Shown one piece after another: positions 1 to 12,000 of a stretch of 64,000 bases of DNA. Below the pieces are notes generated by a model that saw nothing but the letters and a program-made list of their open reading frames with translations, searched no databases and was not told the origin of the DNA. A program made the translations under genes and the position numbers. The first letter of the stretch is position 1; each line of letters begins with the position of its first letter. Origin of the DNA: Manis javanica (lineage: Eukaryota > Chordata > Mammalia > Pholidota > Manidae); assembly GCF_040802235.1 (NCBI RefSeq), contig NC_133165.1, forward strand, positions 16,215,623 to 16,279,622, written 5' to 3'.

Positions 1-845
1 CGTCAGCAACATTTATCAAACCCGTTTTTACAGTCATAAATGGGTAAATGATTCATTTTTCCACTATATTCATAGGATCTCCAAGTACAGCATCACAACC
101 AGTTTCTGAGTAACTTTGCATAATTTTCTTAACAAACAACAAACTTTAAACAACTGCATACTTAATAATGTGTATTACAATAATTATGCATTTATTTTAA
201 TGATTTCTACATGAATTTAAAGATTTTTATCCGCTGCTTTGTAGTCAGTGAATCCTGATCAGCAGTGCACCAAAGCGAAGTTCCCAATTTGTGGGACATG
301 CACACCCAGCAAGGCCCAACACTTGGCCAGGCCTAGGATAACACTGCTTCCAGGCCTTTCCAATGGTCAGAAACAGGGATAATAAATATAATTTATTTTT
401 ACTAATAAATAAATTTTTTAATAATAATAAAAGGGACAGCATTAAGGAAAATTTTTAAAGTGATAAAGAAAGGGAAACAATTAAGTAGTTATCTTGCCAT
501 CTTATATGAATTATATTTTGGAGTAACCAACTATCTCTGGTGAATGAGAACAGATAATTCTATTTATCAAAAACACCAGCTAATAAATACAGATAAAATG
601 TTAGAATTAGAAAATTGCCATTTGCAAACCCTAATGAACTGACTCAGGCTATAGTAATCAATGAATGGAAATATCATTGGATTAACAGTTGATAGGAAAC
701 CATGCCAAATGAAGGGATCAGTCTATCACCACTTATACCTATAAAGCAGTGTTAATAACATTAAAGTGAGATAAGCAGGCATTAAATGTCTTCTAAATTC
801 AGATAGAATTTAATAGGAAATAATACATAGGAAATTTTTAAAGAG
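1..845. other. AT-rich intergenic DNA, nothing recognised
   Basis: No exon-like reading frame, RNA gene or recognisable repeat is seen. The longest open frames are short and without family resemblance. Confidence 0.6.
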
Positions 846-890
846 TGGGGATTGCTGTGTCCCAATAAAACTTTATTTATGGACACAGTA
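846..890 (+). mobile_element. MER-type DNA transposon scrap
   Basis: Positions 854-886 repeat exactly, over 33 bases, positions 2769-2801 of the longer copy at 2620-2935. The shared core contains AATAAAACTTTATTTATGGA, a segment common to a widespread mammalian MER repeat. I cannot name the subfamily with certainty; hAT-Charlie-like is my best guess. Confidence 0.55.
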
Positions 891-1064
891 TTGTCCTTGA
901 TGTATTTTTGCCAAAATAATTTGAAACTAACTCTAAGTTTTTACATCTAAATTCCAGTCTACAGGAAATACTAGACATAAAGAAACTAGTTAAATGACAT
1001 CGTAGGAAGAGATGTGCCAAATCCAGAATACTGCCCATACCTGAACCCGTTTCTTCAATCAAAC

Positions 1065-1132
1065 CAGTATGTCGTACATCTAAAACCAATATAATGTTGT
1101 ATACCACCTATACTTTAACAAAAAAAAAAGTC
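1065..1132 (+). mobile_element. L1 3' end fragment
   Basis: The segment resembles the terminal 3' UTR of mid-age L1 elements (a GTACA...AAAACCAATATAAT-like stretch) and ends in a run of A, so the element points to the + strand. The rest of the element is not adjacent. Confidence 0.6.
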
Positions 1133-1139
1133 AACAGCA

Positions 1140-1550
1140 TGAAAAACCAAAGGAGAGAAGACTGTTCTACATTGCATAATTTAAAAGACATAATAAGCAA
1201 ATATAGTGAGAGTCCCTTGCCCAGATACTAATTTAAATCAACAAAAGGAATTTTTAGATAATTGGGGAAATTTGAATAGGAATTGGATATCAGATCATAA
1301 TAAAAACTGTAATTATGCAAGATGTGATAATGGCACTATGGTAATGTAAGAAAATGTTTCCCCCTTTTTGGAGAGGCATATTGATATATGGGGGTTGGGC
1401 ATGACTCTGGGATTTGCTTTAATCATCATCATAATAATAATGCTTCAGTAAAAATAACTGAAGGAGATATGAAGCAGGCATGTCAAAGTGTTGACGCTTG
1501 TTAAAGTTGCATGATGGATAATTTTTCATAACAAAAATTTTTAAAGGAAA
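1140..1550 (+). mobile_element. Old L1M 3' UTR fragment
   Basis: It resembles the long 3' UTR of old L1M families, including a 'gataattg..actatggtaatgtaag' type stretch near 1325-1350. It is diverged, with no coding content. The opposite-strand counterpart of this kind of sequence occurs at 40150-40830. Confidence 0.5.
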
Positions 1551-1559
1551 ACCTAATAA

Positions 1560-1990
1560 AATAATGCCAACTTCTGCAAATTGGTTTATAAAGTCAAAGT
1601 TATTAGGATCAAAATCCCAAAAGTATTCTTGATAGTATTTGAAAAATCACTTTAAAATTTATATGGAAGCTCAAATGGTCACACAGAGCGTAGATAGATC
1701 TAAAAAAGATTAAGCGTAACAAATTTAAAGGTTGATTATAATATTGTAGAAATAAAGACAGGGCAATATTGGCATAGGAAAACACAAATACACCAAATAG
1801 AGAGAAAGAACTAGAATTAATCCTACACAGAAATGGCAGAGCAGACTTTCCAGAAGGATATAAAGGATGAACTAACTATTCAATAAATGCCACTAGGAAA
1901 GCTGAGCTAATTGTACACAAAATCAAATCAAACCTAGGTGGATTAAAAAATAGAGAACTTTTGGAAGACATATGTAGTGGTGCAATTACC
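1560..1990 (+). mobile_element. Old L1 ORF2 fragment
   Basis: The segment aligns by eye to the part of L1 ORF2 downstream of the reverse transcriptase (AAATTTATATGGAAGCTCAA, then the 'gacagggcaatattggcatagg' and 'gcagagcagactttccagaa' regions). Stops and indels break every frame, so it is a dead copy. Confidence 0.6.
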
Positions 1991-1999
1991 AAAAGATCA

Positions 2000-2615
2000 T
2001 TCTTTGTTTCCATAAGGAACTCCCAGGTATTTCCAAATTCCTGAACAACTGACAGTATTTCCTGGCAATTCTTCTCTTTCTATGTTTAAGATACGGTATT
2101 CATCCCAGAGGTCATGCTGGGAACACAATGGTCACTTCTGGAACGAACCCAGCAAAAAGATATCACACTTGGCAAAAAGCAGCCCCATGCCCCCAGCAGT
2201 GTTAATGGCAGAGATACAAAATCTGTTCTTAAGTTCTGAAAAGTTTACCAATTGCTATGATTTTTAGGTAGAAAAATAAAGGAGCTCTCTGTTCTTTTCT
2301 TCCTCTGATGTGAAAAGAAAATCTGTAACTTTATACATTTAAAAGGCCATGTTAAGAGATAAATTACCATCCTTAGTCTTTGCATGTGTTCAGGGCTTTG
2401 TTTTTAAGAGCTGAACAGTTGCATGTGCTCAAAATTTTAGGGGGGTCAATTTAAGCATCATCTCTTTATGTAGATATTCCTTCTTTCCCTGCCCTGCCCT
2501 AATCTCCATGTAGGATTAATTTTTTACCATAATTGAATTCATCCATCTTTTTCTTTGTGACTAGTGATTTTATGCCTTGAGAAATTCTTCCCTATCCTGA
2601 GCCAGAAATGTTCCA
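2000..2615. other. Intergenic, nothing recognised
   Basis: No gene or repeat is recognised. Confidence 0.5.
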
Positions 2616-2619
2616 CTAT

Positions 2620-2935
2620 ATCAGCAAAAAACAGATTTTTTGTTTTTAATGTAAGGGCCAGAGAGTAAACATTTTGTGCTTTACAGACCTTATAGTCTCT
2701 GTGGCAACTACTCAGCTCTGCCACTGTGACACAAAACAGTCAGAGACAGGACATAATGAATGGGGATGGCTGTGTCCCAATAAAACTTTATTTATGGACA
2801 CTGAAAGTTGACTTTTATATACTGTGAACATGTCACAAAATATTATTCTTTGGGATTGTTTTCCAATAGTTTAAAAAGGAAAAGACCATTCTTAGGTCAT
2901 GGGCCACACAAACAGGTGGCCAGGCCGATTTGCAG
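2620..2935 (+). mobile_element. MER-type non-autonomous DNA transposon
   Basis: The order of blocks matches a widespread mammal-wide repeat: 'taagggccagagagtaaa', 'ctctgtggcaactactcagc', then AATAAAACTTTATTTATGGA, 'tgtcacaaaatattattctt' and a 'gggccacacaaacaggtggcc' end. Related copies lie at 846-890, 9400-9622 and 41800-41960. It is probably hAT-Charlie related; the exact subfamily is not assigned. Confidence 0.65.
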
Positions 2936-3479
2936 TAAGCCTTAAAGTTTAAAGGATTGACCACAGAGTTTTGCATAAAGAAGAGAAAAAAGGCCATCCC
3001 CTTCTTTGGCCTGGGAAATGATGGGGAGCAGAATGAAGCCATCAGATATATCCTTCTCAGGTTTTCCCCCTCCAAACTTTGGTTCAGTGAATGAAGAGGT
3101 GTTATTAGGTAAAAAATGTGCACAGGGCCTATCTCTAATTGAGACTCCATAAAGCAATCCCTCAGGCCTCCCCTACACCAAAGGCCCCAGCGTGGTCTGA
3201 TAGTGCACAACAGTCACAGAGAGGGAGCTTGGGGACTTCTGGGTCAACCTCATTTATCATTGAGAATAAATGGGATAAATGAGTACATTGGAGAAAAACA
3301 TAGCGCTGATAGATAAAACGTGATAAGAGGACTATCATTTTAAATAGGAGATCAGGAAATTTTTCATTGGGAAATTTTTGAGTAAAGGGAAAAAATACTT
3401 CAAGATGCTCTAGGAAGGAAAAAAGTGCTTCTGCTCTAAGGTGTCCGGCATGTCCAAGACACCGCAAGATGGCTATTGG

Positions 3480-3960
3480 ACGGGAGCAGAGCAATAGAGG
3501 GGAAAAGTAGCAGGAGATTAGCTAGAGGAGATAATGGAGGCATAGGTGATTGTATGGGGTCTTAGGTAAAAACTTTGAATTTATTCTAGAAGAGATGGTA
3601 AGCCTTTGGGAGTTTTTGTACACAGGAGTAAAGCAATACAATTTTTGTTTTTACTAGATCACCCCAGCTGTCATATTGAGAATAGACTCTAAGTGCCAAG
3701 GACAAAATCCAGAAGATCCTTTAAACATGCTGTTTCAATAATTCAGGAAAGAGGTGGTGCTGACTTGGATTGGGGCGGTAATGGAATTGGTGAGAAGTTG
3801 AATTCTGAATACATGTTGAGGGCAACAGCAACAGGATTTGTCAACAGAATGGAAGTACAGTGTGGGAGAAATGGAAGTCAAAGATGGATACAAAATTTTA
3901 ACCTAAAGGTAGCTGAGGTTTGGGATCATTATTCCAAGCACCCATTCTTGTATGTCATGT
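3480..3960. mobile_element. Ancient interspersed repeat, family unassigned
   Basis: The segment resembles a common mammalian repeat with the block order '...tttgaatttattctagaag', 'gatcaccccagctgtcat', 'aataattcaggaaagaggtg', 'gacttggattggggcggta', 'aacaggatttgtcaacagaa'. It also gives a 90-codon open frame that looks like no known protein, so I read it as a repeat and not a gene. Confidence 0.45.
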
Positions 3961-4514
3961 GGTGATTCCTTCAATGATCACTGTGGCAAGTGGGATGAAT
4001 TCTTCTCACCAACTTAACCAAACACCTTCGCACTTGGGGATGCCCCTGGTCAGCTGCCCCTGTCTCTGCTCGGGTACCCCTCAGGTAGCGATCTTTTTCC
4101 CTCACTTCTTCTGAGCTGGTTTGCTGTAAACCTACAAAGGGCTAACATACAGACAACTGGTTAGTGAAATTCTAAAAATGGAATTGTACAATTCTAAAAT
4201 GGCAGGCTCTGTGCAAGGGTGGCTTCAGACCCTTATTCAAAATAGAGTATCTGGGCCCCTCTTGTTAGCCTGCCTCTCAGTTGGAAAACTTTGTTTGGCT
4301 TGTTGTTGTTACTGGGTTTCTAATTTTCTTCTCTGTTTGAATCTGGGTTCCAGGGAACTAAGGGTATTATAGAATGAACATGAGAAATCCCAGCGACTGT
4401 GTATGTAAAAATGCACATTAAATATGTAATGTAGCTCTACCTTCATCCTCTTGTCCCCATTCCAAGCTCTTACTCCTCCAATACTGTATATACATAAAAA
4501 TTGTATCAGATATA

Positions 4515-4695
4515 ACACCTACCTGATGGTTCCCAATGATTACTGTGCATAAGGATCATTTGGAATGACTTGATAAGATGAGGTTTCCAAGCCTCACTCC
4601 TAGGGATTAAGATGCAGTCGGTTTGTGATAGATGCAAATGCTCCGGATGACTCTGGGACAGGCAGGCAGTGACAGTAGGAGAAGCACTGTGTAGG
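4515..4695 (+). mobile_element. MER5-like hAT fragment
   Basis: It matches the pattern of MER5A/B: 'gttcccaatgattactgtgc', 'ggatcatttggaatgacttg', then 'cctcactcctagggattaag' and an 'agaagcactg' terminal end. It is diverged and non-coding. Confidence 0.65.
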
Positions 4696-4869
4696 CCATA
4701 CGGTGCTAAGACAGTGAAGAGCAGTACTGTGTCAGGGTGACAGCCAGAGGGCGACACTGAAGAGGACACGCCGGCTCTGAGAAAAGAAGGCCCTAAAGTG
4801 TCACCTTTGTATGCAGCAGCTCTAATTAATACTGCATATATTCATAGTCCATAGTTGGACTGGATTATA

Positions 4870-5135
4870 TGGGGACTTTTGAGTCAGGCTGACTGCTCTC
4901 TGAGGTACTACGAGGCATAGTAATTAGTTATTACTAACTATATCTTACCTCATCCCAGGTCAAATTACTTCATCCTTCTGAGTCAATTTCCTCATCTGTA
5001 AATTAGGGGCAGGGAGAATGCTTAACCCATTGTGTGGTATTAATTAAATGAGATAATATGATTAAAATGTTTAGAATTCTACCCAGTACACAGTAAACAC
5101 TCAATTAAGGCTGATAATTATTACAGGATGTAGGT
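4870..5135 (+). mobile_element. MIR SINE
   Basis: The core and 3' part of MIR are clear: 'ttacttcatccttctgagtc', 'aatttcctcatctgtaaatt', 'ttaaatgagataatatgatt', and 'cagtacacagtaaacactca'. An old mammal-wide tRNA-derived SINE in the + orientation. Confidence 0.8.
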
Positions 5136-5139
5136 AACA

Positions 5140-6468
5140 TCTGTATAAGGCATATAAAGTATGAGTAGACAGCTTAGTCCATACATATTTTCATATAACA
5201 TTATATAATTTTATTCCCATCATCAAAGAAAGCCCAAAATCTCAGGTTCTTATTTAAGATTAAGAACTTTTTTTCAAAGCCCACATTCTCAAGCTTTGTC
5301 CCACTTTATGGAAGAATAGTAGTAGCTTCCATTAACTTACAAAAATTGAAATACTCTTATAATTCCATCTGTGATTACAACCTCCTAAAATAAGGAATAA
5401 GGTTTATGTGAATCTTTATATGTATTATGTTAGTTTATATCATATACAGCAGGGAACTTCATGAATGGTTTTAATAATTTTCATCTACAGGGATAAAAAA
5501 AGGCAAATAAAGCCAAGAAAAGGACATTATTAATAATTTGGTCATGGCCTTTAAATTGACACACACACACTACTGAAGTCTTGAAAGAATGATAAATTGT
5601 TGAATGACGATAAGATGGGAATGAATAATGACTCACTTATTATTGTTTTTGTACTGAAGGTCCATGCATCACACCCAATTTGTTTTATTTCCAGTGTCGA
5701 GAGTCCCTCACAGAAGAGGAGGGATGATGAGGCAGAAAGGTTGTACGGAATGAGATTTTGAAAAACGTCCCACAAAGTTAAGGTGTACAACGCTCAAATA
5801 GGCTCCAATCAGTACCTGTCATGCATAAGTGTTCATTTAAGCAACGTAAATGGGTCCCTACCAGTAGCATCCCTAACTAGGTCAAAGGTTGGCACAGAAG
5901 TGCAAAGCCTAAGACTGTAAGAAGTAACGATCCTGCTACCCCCAGACACTTAAAGATCAGTGGTAGCTATTTTGTTGAAAGGCATTCACAAATGTGAGCC
6001 TGATCTTCCCATTTCCATCTTCCTCCCAAACTAAAGAAAATGACTTAAACAACAGAAGTATGTTTTCCTCCTTCGTCACACCCAGCTCACGTTCTCAGAA
6101 TTGGCAAGGCTCTGTTTATCAGTCCCTTCCCCATCACCTCTCACCCACCCTCGCCCATCACCACAAAGCTGGCTCCTGAATCCTCAGTAAGGACCCCTTA
6201 TGAAACTACTCTTTGCTGTTGAATCAATAGCCATATCTGCAATGCCATGGTCACTACTGAGGTCTTATTCCTCAGTTTACCTGAGGGAACTCAGACACTA
6301 ACCCTTGCTTCCACTCCACACTCATTAGGAAAGGCTCTTAAAGTCCCATCTCCCTTAGGCTGTCATATCATAATAAACCTTATTTTATTTAAGATTTATG
6401 TATTTTGTTTATGTCTTTTCTTCCGGGGTCCTCTTTTTCTGTACCAGTCCTGGTAAATTAGTTGGCTT

Positions 6469-6469
<1 letters not shown>
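5140..6469. other. Intergenic, nothing recognised
   Basis: No coding exon, RNA gene or assignable repeat is seen. Confidence 0.5.

Positions 6470-6519
<50 letters not shown>
6470..6519. repeat. (AC)25 microsatellite
   Basis: An uninterrupted AC dinucleotide run of 50 bases. The open frames that cross it (Thr-His or Cys-Val repeats) are artefacts of the repeat. Confidence 0.98.
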
Positions 6520-6520
<1 letters not shown>

Positions 6521-8847
6521 ATTCCTTGGGTTGCCCAAGAGGCTGTTAAATTCCAGCAGATTTATTCCCTGTGTACCTACACCAGCTCCATTATCAGGAA
6601 GGCATATTGCCAAAACCAGACAAGAGTTCCCTGCCCACATGCCACACCTTCCCTTTCATTCTGAAACCAGAAATACTGCCAGATACTTGTACCAAATATT
6701 AAACTCTGAGGAATCCCTGCAAACCTCAGAGAGTAAACACCTGCTTCCCTTCCCCATCCCAACTTCCCACTGAGTCTAAGGAGAGCTTTTCTTGGGGCCA
6801 CATCTCACACACCCACACTTCGCATACCTTTGGCTTAACACCTGGTGTAGGCCACCAAATGAAAGGGATGCTGACAATTGAAAATCATATTTGCTTTTAA
6901 AATAAATATAAATGATATTTTGATCTATTGATACATTGTCCTTACTAGTCTTTGTTGTCCTTACCAGCCTCTTTCCTGGTTCTGTCTCCCTAAGGATGGA
7001 TAGACAGAACCAGATATTACAGACATATTCTGTAAATATGCTCCACTAGTCCCAAATCATGGTCAGTTGGATGGTGCTTCAATGAGCTCCCAGAGTGTCC
7101 CTGTACATGCATGCAACACATGGTCCTTTGCGATACCTGGTGGAAAGAAAAGAGGCTACAGACCATCTCTGCCCACAAAGTCACTCTCCATTGTAGAGTT
7201 CCGAGGAGTCTCAGAATCTTACATTTTCAGACCTCACTGCCCAAGTTGTTATAGGTTGTCAAGATAGGAAGAGAGAAACCACCTTATTTAGTACTTTGCT
7301 TTCTTACTTTATGTCTTTTCAATATTTAGACACATGGTATGAGAGCCACCATCGTAACTCTTGCTTCTGGTCCCTTGGACATTAGAGATAAGCCCGTGCT
7401 TTCCCAAGTGTAGGCTGCATGCCCAGCTCCAAGATAACAGCAATAGGCTCAGTCACAGAAAGAAAATAAACTCCAGCCTCTCAGCTCTAACTTTACATTC
7501 CTGAGAGAGAGTCTGGGTGGCCCCAGCAGGCTGGGGAGCAGAGGAGTGCCACACCCCCGTCTCAATGACTGAATGCTTTGGAAGTGGGCCTTTCCAGAGA
7601 AATAAGACTGCCAGGGGACCGAGACATCCTTGTGGTAAAATGGCCATTTCCCAGGCAATTTTGGCCAGGTAGATTCCTCACTGAGTGTCCAACTTCACAG
7701 GTGAAATGAATTCAAGTTTTATTCCTCTCATTTCAATAGGACAGATTGGTGGGAAATGTGGAAAATCAATATATTCCAGTTAGAAGACAAATTTCACATG
7801 CTTTTTTTGTCTTTTCCATGATTGGCTTTAATACAATTTATATGAACTATGGTGAAGAAGAAATTTCTGTTAAAGAAAAATTAAGTTTTATTAAATTAAG
7901 TTTTATTTACTCCCCATCATGTTTTTAAAAAATGGTCAGTAAGCTAATACAAATCTGATACTTTTTTCCTTATTAGAAAATCAAGCTCAAACATTTCTAA
8001 ATGTTTCTTAAACATTTAAACATTCCATTGATTTATTCTTCCCAATATCCTTTGTCTAAAAAAGAAGTAACAAACGTAATAAGGTACACAATGTTCCATG
8101 AGAAAATACTTGCCAAGCCTTCTAGCTATAGTAAAATGAATACAGTTCATAACTGGGAACTCTAACAGTCCTATCTGAAAAAATACAAAGGACTGGAAAC
8201 TAGTATTTGCTTTGGATACAGGTAAAGCATGTAGAATAACATTGTTTCAGCAAGATTATCTCCATGTGACAGTATCAAATATGGAAGGAATGAGAAAGTA
8301 TACTTTCAACCCTTGCTAAAAGTAAAGGAAAAGCTCATCCAAAGAGGAAAAAAGACAGGCATACATTGGTACTATTTCCACATGTTTCTTCACCTCAAAT
8401 AACCTAATGATACTGTGTACACTTAAACTGAAAGGCTCATCCATTCTACCCAAGTCTGAAGCTTAACCTCCTCTATACTTTATACAGACAAAACTGCTGG
8501 TGATTTCATTTGGCTCCCATAGACAATACACAACCACCCAGAAGTCATCAGCAGTTCTAAACAAAGGCATTATATGCTGAGGAGAAAAAAAGGGTCCTCA
8601 AGTAGGAAGAGCTTATGGCAGTAGGACGTTTATAATGGGGAATGGAAATTGGGTCCTCAAACATTTTTGCTTGAGTATACAATTAAAGAACATGCAAATA
8701 CTATGAAGCCCTTCTAATATTTTAAATTTTAAATATAAAAATTATCCCCCATAAGTTTAAATAATAGCGAAAGATGCAATTCCAACATATTGTATATTTT
8801 GACATCTTAGAAATGAAATGGTTTTAACCATGGTTTAGAGACATTCA
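6520..8847. other. Intergenic, nothing recognised
   Basis: Mostly unique-looking DNA that becomes AT-rich after 7700. The one local feature is a short tandem duplication of AAATTAAGTTTTATT at about 7879-7909. Confidence 0.5.
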
Positions 8848-9360
8848 TCAAAGAAATTGAAGGTGACACAAATGGAAAGTACTCCATGCTTATGAATAGG
8901 AAGAATTAATATTGTTAAAATGGCATGCTACCCAAAACAATCTACAGATTCAGTTACAAGTACAATAGCTATCAAAATACCAAAGCATTTTTCACAGAAA
9001 TAGAGTAAATAATCCTAAAATTTACATGGAACCACAAAAGACCCCAAATAGCCTAAGCAATCTTGAGAAAGAACAAAGCTAGAAGTATTACACAACCTGA
9101 TTTCAGACTATACTACAAAGCTGCAATAATTGAAACAATATGGTACTGGCACCAAAAAAAAAAAAAAAGACACATAGATCCAGGGAACAGAAGAGAGAGC
9201 TCAGAAATATACCCACACTTAACCCATGGAAAGGCTGTAGAGACCTGCCCCAAACACCATGCCTAAAGTAAACAGTAATACATTGTACAATTAAATACTG
9301 ATTAAGAGGGTAGATCTAATGTTAAGTGACCTTCTCACAATAAAATAAAGTAAAATATAA
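8848..9360 (+). mobile_element. L1 fragment: ORF2 tail plus 3' UTR, internally deleted
   Basis: Positions 8848-9225 follow L1 ORF2 after the reverse transcriptase ('aagaattaatattgttaaaa', 'ggaaccacaaaagaccccaa', 'acaatatggtactggcacca'). Positions 9265-9360 follow the L1 3' UTR end and finish in an AATAAA-rich tail. The ORF2 C-terminus between them is missing. An expanded A run interrupts the copy at about 9153-9168. Only a 67-codon open piece survives. Confidence 0.75.
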
Positions 9361-9399
9361 AACTCATTTTTCATTATAGGTAGTTCAAGAAGCACTGTT

Positions 9400-9622
9400 C
9401 TGGACCAGAGATCCACAAACTTTTTCCATAAAGTAAACATATGGGCTTTTCTGGCCACACTGTCTCTGCTGCAACCACATAACTCTGCCTTTTTAGGATG
9501 AAAGAAGCCATGGACAATACATAAATGAATGAATGTGGCTGTGTTTCAGCAAAACTTTACATTCAAAAAAAGATGGTGGACCAGATATGATCCACAGGCT
9601 GCAGCTTGCCAACCCCTCTTAC
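9400..9622 (+). mobile_element. MER-type non-autonomous DNA transposon
   Basis: Same family as 2620-2935: 'gatccacaaactttttccat', 'tggccacactgtctctgctg', 'gaatgtggctgtgtttcagc', and a 'ggctgcagcttgccaacccc' end. Likely hAT-Charlie related. Confidence 0.65.
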
Positions 9623-9644
9623 AGGCCGTGAACTAGCAGGGAGC

Positions 9645-9742
9645 AGATGTCTCCTTTATTTGATCCTTGTCTCCCCAATGCCTGAAATTATCCTTCACAT
9701 AATAGGTACTCAATAAACATGCATTGAACAGATGAATGATCA
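9645..9742 (+). mobile_element. L2 3' end
   Basis: The L2 terminal signature is present ('cataataggtactcaataaa' followed by 'gcattgaacagatgaatgat'). Confidence 0.65.
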
Positions 9743-10595
9743 CTCTCTGATACAGGTGCAGATCTTGCTAGAGTTGACATGGAGGTCCTATGTCCAGGGC
9801 CAGCAATGCCATGCATGACCATGATAAGGGTGTGAGCTGGCCCTCGTTAACAAAGGATCCGAGGATCAAATACAGCCTGGAGAGCATAGACAATCAATGG
9901 TAGGTCGGAAGAAAAAAGGAAGAGGATATTGGCACCTGTTTTTACGGAAATCATGAAAATTTGAGAGGAATGGTTCGGAAAGCCACAGGGGTACGTGAGG
10001 GATGGCTTAGCAGAGGCTGGGGAGCATCGCTGAGAGGTGGCAATGACGCACAGGGCAGCAATCTCCTCTTACAAGGCTCAGGGCTCAATGTCCCTTGTAG
10101 AGTGGACTAGAAAGACTATTGGATATCGCCATGCCACTGTACTCTTTAAAATCCTCTGCTGATACCTTGGGAGTGTGAGGGAGACTGCAATTTCCATTTC
10201 AAGGTGACTCTGAGCCCACTGAGGAGAGGCCATGAGCAAAGCTAACCTCCCTAGTTGAAAAAATCTGAGGACAAGAAGTTGTCATTGATACTGCATAGTA
10301 GCAGACCAGCCCAAGGAATATTGAGGGGATTTGATCCCTTCATGAATTTTGGGATAGATGAATGTGTGGAGATCACAAACCAGGGTGACAGGCCAGTATT
10401 GGAATGGTGATAATATATGGAAACAACACCATCATGTTAGCAGCCTTGTAAAAAGTATAAATGGCTGTGTTAAGCAGAGAAACCAGTTGCTTCCACATGT
10501 CCCCTCCCTCTCCAAGGTCTCATTTGATAGTTGTATGTACACTTGTCACATTAAATTTTTTTATTAAAAAAAACACAAACTCTGATGAATGCTAA
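9743..10595. other. Intergenic, nothing recognised
   Basis: Higher-complexity DNA with no assignable gene or repeat. Confidence 0.45.
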
Positions 10596-10599
10596 TACC

Positions 10600-10995
10600 A
10601 GGTCCAAAATCGTTCTGACTGACATATTAAGTCCCTGATTACTTGGTCCCAACCTAGCTTTCTAGTCACTTCATGCCAACAACCCCTCTCCTGATGTGTA
10701 TTGTTCCCAGGGCCACTTCAGGGCATTCAGTTTCCCTCAACATGCTTGGCATTTTCACAGCTCAGTGCTTTTGCTCTAGCTATTCTCTGCTGTGCAATGC
10801 CTTTCTTTTCCTCTCTGTCCAGCAAGTTTTTATTCCCCTTTGAGACTTACCCTGTGAAGCCTTCATGGCTCACTTACCCAAATAGTTTCTCTCATTCTGC
10901 TGCTCTGCCATTACATTATAGCCCAATTATTTGTTTGCATGTCTGCCTTTGTGCTGAGACAGGGAGCTCCTTGAAAGCCAGTTTTAATATTCTGG
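10600..10995 (+). mobile_element. L2 LINE fragment
   Basis: The segment follows the 3' half of L2: 'ttttgctctagctattctct', 'gtgaagccttcatggctcac', 'tttgcatgtctgcctttgtg', 'gacagggagctccttgaaag'. A 117-codon open frame overlaps it, but it contains no recognisable reverse-transcriptase motif and is probably chance. Confidence 0.7.
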
Positions 10996-10999
10996 TGCT

Positions 11000-11552
11000 T
11001 AAGCAGAATTGGCAAAAATGCGAACAGCCCAGGATGCTGCACTTACAGCGATGACAGCAGTATTTTGTCCTGCGTTCCCTCTTGCTACACTGATTTTCCT
11101 TTCAGCACTTATCCCTTTGTAGCTGAATCTTCTGTTTTGCTGCTCTCAAATCCAGACACAGGAGAAAACATCTTTATGCAAGGATGATAAACTTCTCTGC
11201 AGGAGGGCCCAAATAAATGTTTCAATTGTGCTGTAAAATTATTGAATACCCAAACACACAAAAGCCCTTGAGAGACCTTCTCAATCCCGTGTGCATTTTC
11301 ACGGAGATGTAACTAGTATGTTTTTATTAGTTAATTTACACTTAATTTATAGAAATAATGGACTTCCAGTCAACGTTTCTTTACGAAGCAGAATGGTATA
11401 TTTTTTCTCTACTACCGGGGTGCTGCTTTTGCCAATCGAAACTTGGCACAAAATAATATTAATCAAACTGAATTTCTGGTTTCTTGAGAATAATATTCCC
11501 AAATGAACACAACAGAGTTCAGGCTCTCAGGGTCAGCAGCCACAACGGAGCA
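11000..11552. other. Intergenic, nothing recognised
   Basis: No supported feature. Confidence 0.45.
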
Positions 11553-11650
11553 CACCTCTCCTTCCTTCCTTCTTTCCTTCCTCCTGTCCTTCCTCCCTCC
11601 CGCACACCCTCCGTCCCTCTCTTTCTGCCACCCTGTCACTACTCCTCCTC
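11553..11650. repeat. Polypyrimidine tract, CTTC-rich
   Basis: About 100 bases of imperfect CCTT/CTTC repeats, almost purine-free over 11553-11600. Open frames in both directions here are low-complexity artefacts. Confidence 0.85.
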
Positions 11651-11899
11651 TTCTGCGATTTGAGGTTACAGGGGACACAATCAAAAGCCGTGCCAAAATG
11701 AGACAGTTTGAATGTTGCGGTTAAATAAACATACTTCCGAACTTGACCTTTTGACATTTTATTTAATAATAAATCTTGAAGAAGTAGACTCATTCTTCCC
11801 AAATCTTTCTCACTTGCAACAGTTATCAAGGTACAAGTTTTCCTTTGGTGAGTCAGTCCGATGCCTCAAACAAAAGGACAACTGTGACAAGTGATGCAA

Positions 11900-12000
11900 A
11901 TTTTCAAATGTGCTTATTCAACAACTATCTCCTGAGTAAGATATGATAGTGAACACGGGAGAGAGAACAAAAAGTTAGTTTCATGTATCTTGAGAGTCCC
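11900..12000 (-). mobile_element. Possible L2 3' end, reverse
   Basis: The block 'cttattcaacaactatctcc' followed by 'gatagtgaacacgggagaga' resembles the reverse complement of an L2 end. It is strongly diverged. Confidence 0.35.

Noticed and set aside
3693-3965. 90-codon frame that might be a small gene
   Set aside because: It coincides with an old interspersed repeat and has no start context, splice signals or protein similarity.
6398-6664. Frames containing Thr-His or Cys-Val repeats
   Set aside because: Translation of the (AC)n microsatellite.
10701-11054. 117-codon frame
   Set aside because: It lies over an L2 3' fragment in a non-coding part of that element.
11463-11829. Arg/Glu/Gly-rich frame over the pyrimidine tract
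   Set aside because: Simple-sequence artefact with no family resemblance.
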